A stretch of DNA of 64,000 bases from Zeugodacus cucurbitae (taxonomy: Eukaryota; Arthropoda; Insecta; Diptera; Tephritidae), in the NCBI RefSeq assembly GCF_028554725.1, contig NC_071667.1, positions 57,653,501 through 57,717,500 on the forward strand, written 5' to 3'. Position 1 is the first letter of the stretch. Every line of letters begins with the position of its first letter. Positions 11,990 through 22,610 of this stretch are shown here, piece after piece. The notes under the pieces are model-generated. The model saw only the letters and a list, made by a program, of their open reading frames with translations. It was not told where the DNA came from and did not search any database. The position numbers were made by a program, and so were the translations under genes.

Positions 11990-13294
11990 ACGGGTGATTT
12001 TTTTGAGGTTAGGATTTTCATGCATTAGTATTTGACAGATCACGTGGGATTTCAGACATGGTGTCAAAGAGAAAGATGCTCAGTATGCTTTGACATTTCA
12101 TCATGAATAGACTTACTAACGAGCAACGCTTGCAAATCATTGAATTTTATTACCAAAATCAGTGTACGGTTCGAAATGTGTTTCGCGCTTTACGTCCGAT
12201 TTATGGTCTACATAATCGACCAAGTGAGCAAACAATTAATGCGATTGTGACCAAGTTTCGCACTCAGTTTACTTTATTGGACATTAAACCAACCACACGA
12301 ATGCGTACAGTGCGTACAGAAGAGAATATTGCGTCTGTTTCTGAGAGTGTGGCTGAAGACCGTGAAATGTCGATTCGTCGCCGTTCGCAGCAATTGGGTT
12401 TGTGTTATTCGACCACATGGAAGATTTTACGCAAAGATCTTGGTGTAAAACCGTATAAAATACAGCTCGTGCAAGAACTGAAGCCGAACGATCTGCCACA
12501 ACGTCGAATTTTCAGTGAATGGGCCCTAGAAAAGTTGGCAGAAAATCCGCTTTTTTATCGACAAATTTTGTTCAGCGATGAGGCTCATTTCTGGTTGAAT
12601 GGCTACGTAAATAAGCAAAATTGCCGCATTTGGGGTGAAGAGCAACCAGAAGCCGTTCAAGAACTGCCCATGCATCCCGAAAAATGCACTGTTTGGTGTG
12701 GTTTGTACGCTGGTGGAATCATTGGACCGTATTTTTTCAAAGATGCTGTTGGACGCAACGTTACGGTGAATGGCGATCGCTATCGTTCGATGCTAACAAA
12801 CTTTTTGTTGCCAAAAATGGAAGAACTGAACTTGGTTGACATGTGGTTTCAACAAGATGGCGCTACATGCCACACAGCTCGCGATTCTATGGCCATTTTG
12901 AGGGAAAACTTCGGAGAACAATTCATCTCAAGAAATGGACCCGTAAGTTGGCCACCAAGATCATGCGATTTAACGCCTTTAGACTATTTTTTGTGGGGCT
13001 ACGTCAAGTCTAAAGTCTACAGAAATAAGCCAGCAACTATTCCAGCTTTGGAAGACAACATTTCCGAAGAAATTCGGGCTATTCCGGCCGAAATGCTCGA
13101 AAAAGTTGCCCAAAATTGGACTTTCCGAATGGACCACCTAAGACGCAGCCGCGGTCAACATTTAAATGAAATTATCTTCAAAAAGTAAATGTCATGAACC
13201 AATCTAACGTTTCAAATAAAGAACCGATGAGATTTTGCAAATTTTATGCGTTTTTTTTTTTAAAAAGTTATCAAGCTCTTAAAAAATCACCCTT
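11990..13294 (+). mobile_element. intact DD41D mariner-like transposon
   Basis: A 1,305-bp element with terminal inverted repeats ACGGGTGATTTTTTTGAG (left) and AAGGGTGATTTTTTAAGAG (right end, opposite strand), flanked by TA at 11,988-11,989 and 13,295-13,296, the standard Tc1/mariner target duplication. It encloses a single uninterrupted transposase gene. Complete ends, duplication and open frame together suggest a young, possibly still mobile copy. Confidence 0.88.
12103..13188 (+). CDS. mariner-like transposase, DD41D type, 361 aa
   Basis: Cut-and-paste transposase of the Tc1/mariner superfamily, which acts in the nucleus on the element's own inverted repeats. Residues 1-60 look like a helix-turn-helix DNA-binding region (NEQRLQIIEFYYQNQ, then a second helical block with SIRRRSQQLGLCYSTTWKIL at 90-109). 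The DDE domain shows D159 in FSDEAHFW, D252 in QQDGATCHTA and D294 in TPLDYFLWG, with 41 residues between the second and third Asp, hence DD41D, as reported for rosa-type elements of tephritids. Length is near the mariner norm (about 340-360). No stop or frameshift interrupts it. The ATG at 12,103 is chosen because the N-terminal helix begins there and upstream sequence leads into the inverted repeat. Family name is from recall; the catalytic spacing is read directly. Confidence 0.92.
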   Translation: MNRLTNEQRLQIIEFYYQNQCTVRNVFRALRPIYGLHNRPSEQTINAIVTKFRTQFTLLDIKPTTRMRTVRTEENIASVSESVAEDREMSIRRRSQQLGLCYSTTWKILRKDLGVKPYKIQLVQELKPNDLPQRRIFSEWALEKLAENPLFYRQILFSDEAHFWLNGYVNKQNCRIWGEEQPEAVQELPMHPEKCTVWCGLYAGGIIGPYFFKDAVGRNVTVNGDRYRSMLTNFLLPKMEELNLVDMWFQQDGATCHTARDSMAILRENFGEQFISRNGPVSWPPRSCDLTPLDYFLWGYVKSKVYRNKPATIPALEDNISEEIRAIPAEMLEKVAQNWTFRMDHLRRSRGQHLNEIIFKK

Positions 13295-13968
13295 TATAAC
13301 AATATTTCTTCAAATTTGTTATTGTTTTTTTTCTATAAGTAATACCATTTCGTTTGGCTCTGAATACCATATTATATTGTTTTGGTAAAATTGTTCTTCT
13401 AGTCAGCACTACGAAATCGGCATATGATAGCTTGTTTGCTTGTTATTTAAGTTCAATTATTTTTCTACTATCTATTGTTCGAAATTAATAATCAGCTTAT
13501 TAAATATATACTTTAATTTAGCTCTCGAATTTGTAATAAACTTTTTCTTAAACTATGTGACACTCGTTATTATTATCGAATTATCTAAAGAAATATCAAA
13601 GGGTGTAGTCAATTACCCTAAAATATCAATAAATCTCGTATTTTTGTAACAACATACCTTGTTTTTATTCGAAAAATACCCTGACAATTTAATTTTTTTG
13701 TTCTATTTATTTTTTGATTAATATAATATTACGGTTCTTTTACATTCTTCAGATCGTTTGAATCTACTTGTACTTGTATAAATATAGAGAGACCCTTATA
13801 CCGCTAAAATATATGACGCCTCTGTCATCTATTGGAATCAGAGTGCAATTCTGTAGTTTTAGACCCTTAAGAGGCTATACCAGTGTAACTCATAAAAAAT
13901 TAGCCGATTTTCGTGAATTTTTTTTTAAGATAGTACTCGATCGAATGTTTCGAAGTTTTTGGACATAA
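13295..13968. other. AT-rich non-coding DNA with one arm of an inverted repeat
   Basis: No gene recognised. Near 13,868-13,892 lies CCTTAAGAGGCTATACCAGT, whose inverted counterpart occurs at about 14,643-14,667 on the other side of Helitron copy 2. This suggests the Helitron landed inside an older palindromic element. Confidence 0.5.
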
Positions 13969-14564
13969 TCTATACTACTATTATAAAGAGCAAAGATTTG
14001 TATGTATGTTTGTATTGAATAAACTTGAAAACTACCGTGCCGATTTCAAAAATTCTTTCACCATTGGAAAGCTACATTCACCCTGAGTAACATAGGCTAT
14101 ATTGCTTAGAATTAATTATTGCTAGAAGCTCAACTTTCTGTGCATAGTTCTTAAGTGAGGGTATCAAAAAGACTCCGTGATGGATAATCTTAATCTGAAA
14201 CTGAAAATCGTCTGGCATCGCAATCGCGTGCCAGAGAGTCGAGTAACGAGTGCTTGTAGCTGCTTGCTGGAAAAAATGTCAAAACCTTCCAAATACGCGC
14301 TTGAGAGTCGAGTACGCCTTCATAATAAGAGAGAAATACAACGGACACCAAAGACTACAGGTCGCAATCAAGTTTTAGCTCATTGCAAATAAAATATAAT
14401 TTCATATTCGAATTTTCCTCATTTTACTTTTTTAAAATGAAACCCCGCAAGAAACGGGAAAATAAATACATTCATATGTATGGGAGAACGTGTATAAGTG
14501 TCTAAAAACTTATTATTTTTGAAAGGATGGTTTAAGTCCGTGCGAAACCGGAGTGATCTGCTAG
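13969..14564 (+). mobile_element. non-autonomous Helitron, copy 2
   Basis: A 596-bp element that starts TCTATACTACTATTATAAAG and ends GTGCGAAACCGGAGTGATCT then GCTAG, followed by T. These are canonical Helitron ends (5' TC, 3' CTAG before T). There is no inverted repeat and no target duplication. It shares both ends and internal blocks (CCATTGGAAAGCTACATTC; TTCGAATTTTCCTCATT) with copy 1, but carries an extra central segment. It codes for nothing recognisable. Confidence 0.8.
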
Positions 14565-16535
14565 TAAGGTATATTTTAGTTACATCATAAAATTAAAAAA
14601 AAAGTTGGAAGAAGCAAAAATAAAAATTTTTTGAAAGTGTCACACTTGTATAGCCCCTTAAGATTATGGAAATGCCCCACTTTTCGCCTTACGTAGTGAT
14701 CATATGAAAATAAACTCTAAATTAGCGAAATCGGAAGCCAATATTTTATACGTAAATCTAGGTAAAGTGTTGATCGAATTCATTTAACAATTAATATTAA
14801 TTTTTGGGTATCTCATGAAATCTAATCAGCATGAGATCTTCACAAAACTTATTTAGATGTACACAAGAAAATGCGTACAACAACAGATCAACTCTTCATG
14901 AGATATATTTATTTGTCATTACCAATTCCCCAGAGAAAAGAATAATAGCTTTTTAATAAGCTTTCTTTAGTTAACAACAAAGCAACACTATAAATACCTT
15001 CACTGTATGTGTGTGCAACAGCACAACAACAGGCATATATAAGATAACTTTCTACCGCTTTTGTTGCACTGGAATGTCTCATTTTCTGAATACATATGTA
15101 CTTCCCCATTTGATTACTGTTGACATTTGAAAATCAATGCAGCTGCCAAGTCAGCAGCCAATCAGTCAGTAAGTCACAGCCACGAGAAAAAACCGTTAAC
15201 CGGTTGAGCGACTTTCAAGCATTTCTGAGATTTTTTCCTTTCTTAATTTGAGACACAATAGAAAATAGGAATAAAAATTAAGCTAAGAAATTGCAAGTAA
15301 TGTTGGCTAACAATCGAGGCTGATGGAAGAAATTCAATCAAGCATTCTAGCGACATGATTTTGACTGGCATTTATTTATGTTTTAGTTTTAAATTTTTTC
15401 TTTTTGTCAAGCAGCATAGGGGTGTTGGCACTCTTTGTTAGACGGTCCCAAAACAGTGGCGAGTTCATCGATTGTTTCTTCTGTATAATTGAAAATTCAC
15501 GAAACTTTCGACTTCTTTTCTTTTCACTGCTCAGTTGTCTTTGCTCCATCTTCAAACATGTTACATACTCGTACATATGTTTTTTGCCTGTAGTTGTGAA
15601 CCTTTTGTACTACCTGAGTTTGTCGGACCAGCCAGCCACTTGTTGTGTCGTTAGCTTGTTGCCTTGTCTGTCTCGCGGGTTTTGAAGTTGAGTTCGTCCG
15701 CCTCGTTGTCTGTTAGCTTTTTTCCCACTTCTTTTTCTTTTTTTTTATTTTGGTGGTGCCTCAAGTTCGTTCGTTGCATTTGAATTTACCCAAACTTTGT
15801 CTGCTGCGGGTTTTAGGTTTTTGGTAGCGTTTTACGGAAGTTGTTGGCGTCAGTGCTACTGTATTTCGTCTTTTTACCATACCTTTGCTCAGCTTTTCGT
15901 TAATTTTTTATTATGACTTGTTTTTGTTTTAGCTTTTGTTGTTGTCCGCTAGTAAAAGTACTCGTATGCAGAAAAGATGTGCGCATAAATTTCTTTTATA
16001 TTATGAATTTGAGTATTGAATTGATAATTGAAAACCATAGACAATACATTGAAGATGTATGACTTTACGAGGCGCGTATGTGATTATGAGAGTGTGTGTG
16101 TGTGTGAGTACGCGGATGGAATGCAAATTTGTAAAGTCACAAAAATTTTTTTGTGAAAAAATTTCAATTTATGTGTTGTTTGTGTGAATATTGCGCTTAG
16201 TTATTCGATATACGTACATATTTTGGTCCAAGCTCCATTTGTTATGGCCAAATGTTATCCAACATATGTAAGGTCTTACAATTTCATTGCCGACATCAAA
16301 TTGTTGGAAAATATTTTTTAAAGAAAAATTTGAATATCCCCAAAGTCTATAGCTAGATAAACCTTATTAACAAAAATGACCTTACAGTCCTATTTTACAA
16401 TTTATCCTTATGAAATGACAGTAATCAATAGTCATGCTCAAATTATTAACAACCATTGTAGAGAAAGATTTTCTTCTAAACAAAAATTTCCACTAAAATG
16501 CTTTAACTATTCCTAGTTTTAACCCTTTATTATTA
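14565..16535. other. non-coding DNA, nothing recognised
   Basis: Apart from the second arm of the inverted repeat near 14,643-14,667, I see no gene or element. Around 15,400-15,950 the strand is T-rich. A GT run lies near 16,090-16,110. Confidence 0.5.
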
Positions 16536-17078
16536 TTACACTATACAACACTCAGCTGGGTAATGGATCAAACTATTTTTTTTCCTGGAGATTGAGTCAT
16601 AAGTACAAAAGGTGTATTCGATGTTAGAATTTAGCCTCCGAAATCGAAATATTTGGATTCGAAAAATTGATATTTTTAATCATATCAATGGTATATAAAA
16701 CTTTTTCGTCAAGCTTATATGACTGATGTTATAAGGGGTCCAGTATTTTTCGATATATAAATTTTTAATTTTTTTTCGAAGATCAAACTTTGTCCCTTCA
16801 TAGCATCTGTCATATAAGCTTGATGAAAAATTTTTATAAACCATTGAATTAAAGGGTTAAATGTTGATTATATATATATTTTCGATTTTTAGTAGCTATA
16901 ATTAAAAATAATTTATTTAAAAAGTCCATTTTTCGAACTACGAATCCAATTCAAATATTTCCTTTTTTGAGGCTAGCTTCGAAAATCTAATAATACATTT
17001 TTTTACTTATAACTCAATCTTCTGAAAATATTTGTTTGCTCCAATAAAAAAAATCGATTTTGTCGTATAGTGTTATGA
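16536..17078. mobile_element. foldback (long palindromic) element, about 540 bp
   Basis: The left half (16,536 to ~16,736) and the reverse complement of the right half (~16,785 to 17,078) align along nearly their whole length. Both begin ACACTATAC, continue through AGATTGAGTYATAAGTA and AAATATTTGRATT blocks, and finish with TCAATGG, TATAAAA and TCAAGCTTATATGAC. Only about 50 bp in the middle is unpaired. No coding potential. A truncated relative of the outer arm lies at about 55,785-55,895, which shows the element is dispersed. Confidence 0.75.
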
Positions 17079-19332
17079 ATCATTATAAAGAAAGTTCGTG
17101 CGGAAATAGAAAGTGATCTTTGCGAGTGCCAGAAATTTGATCGTGCAAAAATTTTTCTTTTGTCCGACAAAATAATGCTTTTCGCTTAGACTATTCATTG
17201 ATGTGAAAACAAAAAAAAAAATAACAATAATTTTATGGAGCTACAGCAAACCAACAAGAAGCCGGATTATAAGTTGTGCTTTGGTTTGGAAAGCTTTTCT
17301 ATAAACAAAATGAGTTTTGCAAGACAATAATAACTTCCAATTTCTCGAATTTGTTCTCACCTTCCACTAGTCGCTCTAAATTTCCTTGTGGCAAATGGGC
17401 TTTGGTTTAGATCTCATATTCATAGACTCTTGATTGGTCATCAGTTGTTTTCTTGTCGATAATAATCACTTTGAGTACCAACTTTCTTGATAGACACCTG
17501 AAGCAGAGAACTTTGAGAAATTTGCGGACCACGTATCTACAGAGGTGCATACGTCATCGGCTGCATCTATTGTTTGGTGATTTCCGGTGATTCAATGATT
17601 TCCAAACTCTAAGCTATTGACGTTTTACAAAGGTTTTATCAGATTTTGATGGTCTCCGGCGTTCAAATCGAGATTCGTCATGGACTTTGTTAACTCCCTA
17701 GCCTTCTTGGAAATTCTTTTAACTTTCACAATTTTTTTTCTATTACTTGGAAAATGCTCAGAATTAAAATTGTATGTTTTTTAGCACTTTTCTTGGAATT
17801 AAAAAAGAAAAGCAAAATTTCCAGCAAACGTCGAGAATTCGGCTCAAAAAGTGACATTTTCAGTTGAGAATAAGTTTGGGATGCAAACAGATCTCTACAA
17901 ATATTTTGTTGGGTTAATGTTGACACAAATGTCCAAAATCGATATGAAAAAAAAATCGATTTAATCGACCAATGCTTGACCCTAGAGACATCTATTGGAA
18001 AACGGCGGAAGCAAAGTTGTAGACCTAATATTTAATTCATCATTTCAAATAATCTATTCTCTGATTTCTATAATATTCTTCTTTCCACAAATCATAAACA
18101 TTAATGTAGTTGAAAGCGATACGTTTGAAATTTTGTACCAATTTTTTTTTTTTTTGTAGTTGCCATCTTACTTTTCGAACAAACCTCGTATTGTAGATGT
18201 TTTTCCATATATAATTATTTTATATTTCATGCTTACTTGTTTAACCAATTCACGTGTCATCATTATGTGAAATTATAAAAAAAGGAATAAACCGACATTT
18301 TGGTACAACGATCATGTCTATTAAGCCCATAATTTTGGCTGCATTTAAAAGAAATGCGTGCAGCTGTGTGTGAATGACGGGCAAATTTCACTGATTTAGG
18401 CCGGATGTGGCACGGCACTTTCGTGACTGACTGTGTTTAACTGGGGAAAAAACGCCAAACAATTGATTACGATCTTAAATCACACGGATTTATAAAATAA
18501 TGTGGCCTCAAAGCTTGTAAAAATGTGACTATAATAAAAATTGAAAAAAAAAATGCGCCAGTCATAACTGCACGAACAAGTAACATTTATTTTTCAAAAG
18601 TCCAAAATACATTTCGAACGCATTTATTTCGAATTTCTACATACAAACTTGCAGTAAGCTGCAATCGATGCTCAATAGTGCCACATGCATTACAATATCA
18701 ATAACAACATATTTATTGTTTATTATTATTTTTCCTGCACTTTTGTGAACAATAAAATTTTATGGTGTTGCCAGACGGCTAATCAACTCGCTGGTAAATC
18801 GTAAAAATATTCACTTAAACGCATAAAATTAGTGCAAACGCTTGCGAAATTGTGTGTGGAAAATTGAGAAAGTGTCTCAGAAAGCGCGCCTCAGTGGCAG
18901 CGGAGAAATAAATTCAAATTAGCCGATAAAAATTAAATTATCAAACACACAGCCATGCAACTCTGTGTGGAAACAGAAGCTCTCAAAAATGCAAACAAAT
19001 GCAGTTTCGTGCTGCGATTGCGCTTTGAAAGCGCAGTTTATGTCGAGTAAAGACAGAAATCAAAGGAAAACAGACAAACGGAGCGACGGACCCACAGATA
19101 GACAGACAGACAGAAAAGTTGTTAGACAACGAATTTTCGTTGCTGCTGTTGTTGGGGGCATACGAAAGATGCCATGGAAGGCCGGCCACTCAGCTCTTCA
19201 CTGATGCTGTTCGTCGCATAAGCATGCGGTGTGTTGCGCAAGCGCGTGTAAGCGAGACACCGTTACGTTCACAGTTCGTGCAGACGCGTTATGGTGCAAA
19301 TTTCCACCGCATTTGCAGTGATTTTCGATTTT
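17079..19332. other. non-coding DNA, nothing recognised
   Basis: AT-rich, no exon or element recognised. From about 18,830 to 19,330 the composition is more GC-rich, with a CAGA/ACAG simple run near 19,095-19,112. This could be an untranslated or regulatory segment; there is no firm evidence either way. Confidence 0.45.
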
Positions 19333-19364
19333 TATACCCTGAACAGGGTATATTAAGTTTGTCA

Positions 19365-20327
19365 CTCCGTTTTCTTTTAAAATATTGGTTTATTTTATAA
19401 TTTAAAAGCGACATATTTTTTTAAACTTCAGTTACCATATTTATTATCTTCTAAGGTATAGATTTATTGAAAATTTAACGAACAAATTGTTTCCCATCTG
19501 AACCAAATAAATTAAACTTGGATTCATCGCTCAACAGTATTTGTTTCCAAAAATCTCCTTTGATATACTCCTTCTCTCGATATAATCCTTTGCAAATTTA
19601 ATACGACTCTTTAAGTTTTTGTTTGATACGTGCGGTTTTTTTCTTACGATTCAAGAAGACGACATCTGATGGTTCGTGTTGATACATCGTTGGTCAGTTG
19701 ATCCTTTATCGTGCCAAGAATTTGCCTGGAAGTTAAAAAGGATTCGCCGTGCAAGCTCTACAAATTACACGATCATCCTTTGAAGTAGTTTTTCTGGGCC
19801 GTTTTTTTTCTTATTTTACTCCCTGTCCTCCGTAATGAATCAAAGCATTGTGAACCATTGATTTTGAGCATAAAAGTTCCTTCGCTACGACTCTAATGGA
19901 CATTTTTTCCTTCACGTACTTGTAAATAATCATTATCCTCAATTCTGGAGTACAACTCTTTTTTCGACCCATATCTAACAGTTATTTTATTTGATATTGA
20001 ATATTTAGTTAATATACCAATGATTTATACAACTTACCGCAAGTTTTTGTGTTAAAATAATAAAAAATCCAATAAAAAAATTGGTGTCCTTAATTATGTG
20101 ACCAAGCACCAGCACACTCAAAACACAATAAATTCATCAAACCGTCGAATTTTAGTAAAAGTGTCTAAATTTGTCACTCAAAAACGTGCTACATTTTTGA
20201 GCACAGTTATAATATACCGTTGCAATTTACAGTGGGTCTCTAGGCGAAAATTTAGTGCTAAAAACATTGAACTGAAACGCGTGTTTTACTCAAATTTATT
20301 TTGTCCCTAATTATGTGGCCACCAGTG
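19365..20327 (-). mobile_element. Tc1-like transposon relic nested in family C repeat
   Basis: The right end on the minus strand reads CACTGGTGGCCACATAATTA, a Tc1-type terminal repeat, flanked by TA (20,328-20,329). A related ATAATTAAGGACACC-type motif occurs internally near 20,080-20,100. The left terminal repeat cannot be seen, so that end is truncated. The interior codes for a broken transposase on the minus strand. Confidence 0.75.
19450..19972 (-). pseudogene. Tc1-like transposase remnant
   Basis: Reading from the ATG at 19,972: MGRKKSCTPELRIMIIYKYV, then VVAKELLCSKSMVHNALIHY, a helix-turn-helix region typical of Tc1 transposases. After several stops and frame changes come RPRKTTSKDDR (a GRPRKTT-like AT-hook/linker) and LSDESKFNLFGSDGK, the segment with the first catalytic Asp. 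The C-terminal half of the DDE domain is missing. Clearly inactive. Confidence 0.8.
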
Positions 20328-20797
20328 TATATAAATGATCAGTATGTTAAACTGAGTCGATTTAGCCATGTCCGTCTGTCTGTCCGTCTGTATATATACG
20401 AACTAGTCTTCAGTTTTTCAAGAAGTTGCTCATTTGTCGGAACTGCCGATATCGCACCACTATATCATATAGCTGCCATATAAACTGAACGATCGGAATC
20501 AAGGGCTTGTATGGAAAACTTCCGCATTTTACTACATATCTTCACGAAATTTGACATGGATTACTGCTTAAGGTAATAATATAATCTCCGTAGAAATTGT
20601 TCAGATCGGTTAACTATATAACCTTAATGTTTCTAGCAAACAACCCGGCTAAAAAGAATTAGTAAAATGTTTTCTTTTTTTTTACTTACTTTCTCTTACG
20701 TCTTTAGATTTGCTTAAACACATAGTTACTAAAAGAAATGCACCTGTGAAGGGTATATTAGCTTCGGTACAGCCGAAATTAACGTTTTTTCTTGTTT

Positions 20798-21878
20798 GTT
20801 TTTATTTTTTATTTTTGTTTATATTTTTTCTTCTATTTATGTTTTTTCTTGATGCTTCATGTTGCTGCAACATGCAATTGTCGTCGTTTAACGTTGCACA
20901 TATCAATTGTTTATATGCTGCGTCTCTCCCTCTGTTGCTCCTTCTACGTCTTCAACAACTTGAGATCTCGTTGATTTTTGCTATGTGTTTTCAGGTTAGT
21001 TTGGGCCTTATTAGTGTTGCCGTTGTAAATACATTTAAATATTGTTGTTGTTTTTGTAACAACTTGTATTAGTTGTCCTTTCAATGTCGCAGTTTCTGCA
21101 ATTTTTTTTTTTATAGAAATTATGCAAAATTATTTTTCATTAGCTTAACAAACCCAAGTGGCACTTCCTTTGTTGTTGTTTCTGTGTGTTTTGTTTTTTT
21201 TTTTTTTGATGACTTGTTGAGTAATTGCTCCCATTTCAATTATGCATTTTATGCAAATCAATGGCAATGTTAGAAAATTGTTCTGAAAATCTTGTGAATT
21301 CCACACTTGTTGGCAATTAATTCAATTGTCGTACTTTATGACAAGCATTTGCTGTCAGAGTCAGCGTTGTTGCAGCAGCTGCAAGCTGCGATTGTCGTCA
21401 GCTAATAACTGAGGTCTAATGGACCGGTGTGCAATGTCGCAGAGTGTACGCTCTATATACATACATACAAATGTGTCTATATGTATAGTGTATTTTCCAA
21501 AGGCGTGTGGGTATGCTGCCCGCCCCCATGTGCAGTGGGGCATGCGTGGGCTCTCTGTACCAGCTGCAGAAACGTTGACTTTTTTCACATTTTCTTCAAC
21601 TAATTTTGCCTCCTTCAATATGAAAAATATGTTACCGAGTACTAGCTGCATGCTGTCGATTCTTATCTGCGCTGAGAGTGCGCGGAAATAGATTTCTTTT
21701 TTGTCAGTTACTTGACCTACGAGTTTATTATCACGTTGTACTGAGAGTAAATGCATTAAAAAACAATTTGAAAAAAAAAAACTTAAAACGCTTTAAAAGC
21801 TTTCAAATACAAAATGTGTCAACATTTTTTTTTTATATTTGTGAAAATAATTAAATATAGAAATAATGAACAAATATA
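20798..21878. other. non-coding DNA, nothing recognised
   Basis: T-rich and AT-rich sequence with no recognisable exon, RNA or element. Confidence 0.5.
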
Positions 21879-22300
21879 CAGTTGAACTTCTCTAAGTCGA
21901 ATCTCCATAATCCACAATAAAAGCTTTAAGTTAACGAGACTTCGAGTTATAGAAAATTTCATTAAAACATACATTTTTTCAAACAGTCATTCACTTCGCA
22001 TAAAGTTCATGCGTTAAAACATGTATTCTGTAATTTTTTCTTGTTGCATTGCCTTGGTAACTTGACGTCTATATCCCATTCCTTTGTTATATGATTTATG
22101 CAATCCATAAGTGCAATTATTTGTTCGCCTTCATACGATAGAGGGACTCTTTTAAAATTCTTCCTCGATAGTAAAATTTTAAATTTTATAATGTCCCGGG
22201 TGGAAAAGCTCGATTTATGGAAGGAAATTTGACTCCTAAACGCTATTGCCAATTCAAGGGTTAGAGTTATGAAGAGCTTCATGTTAGGGAAGTTTCACTG
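21879..22300 (-). mobile_element. pogo-like element, copy B
   Basis: 422 bp with inverted ends CAGTTGAACTTCTCTAAG (left) and CAGTGAAACTTCCCTAACAT (opposite strand, right), flanked on both sides by TA (21,877-21,878 and 22,301-22,302). It is closely related to copy C at 29,966. On the minus strand an open stretch reads LMDCINHITKEWDIDVKLP, which may be the tail of a pogo/Tigger transposase, but most of the gene is gone. Confidence 0.78.
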
Positions 22301-22409
22301 TATTTCATATGAAAATAAATAATTAAGGCATTTGGCAGTGTCTACAACAAAACAATTGGACTGAGCGATGGAAAGCATTTCAAAGGAAAATACTTTTTCT
22401 ATTTAAATG

Positions 22410-22610
22410 CGGTTATATTATTCAATATAGTTGCCATCGAAGGCGATACACCAATCATATCGTTCTTCCAACTTTTCAGTACCAATTTTATGAAAATATT
22501 GGTTTATTGCTTCAAGGTAAGCCTCCAACTTGACGATTACTTCTTCATCGTCGTTGAATATCCTAACAGTCACACTTTTTGTGAATTTTGAAAATTCCAT
22601 ACGCACTCAA
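22410..22610 (-). pseudogene. mariner transposase C-terminal relic
   Basis: The minus strand reads NDDEEVIVKLEAYLEAINQ and GTEKLEERYDWCIAFDGNYI, then a stop. The pattern DEEV...EAY...LE.RW..CI...G.Y is the conserved C-terminus of mariner transposases. Only this tail is recognisable; the upstream DDE core was not found next to it. Confidence 0.75.

Larger units (their letters stand above)
19333..20797 (+). repeat. dispersed hairpin-ended repeat, family C, interrupted by a Tc1 element
   Basis: The repeat starts at TATACCCTGAACAGGGTATA (a perfect small palindrome) then TTAAGTTTGTCAC. It is broken at ~19,365, resumes after 20,327 with TATATAAATGATCAGTATGT and CATATAGCTGCCATATAAAC, and ends at AGCTTCGGTACAGCCGAA, another small hairpin, then AACGTTTTTTCTTG. 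The resumption on the far side of the Tc1 relic shows that the Tc1 copy inserted into a pre-existing repeat. Non-coding; the class is unclear to me. Confidence 0.65.
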
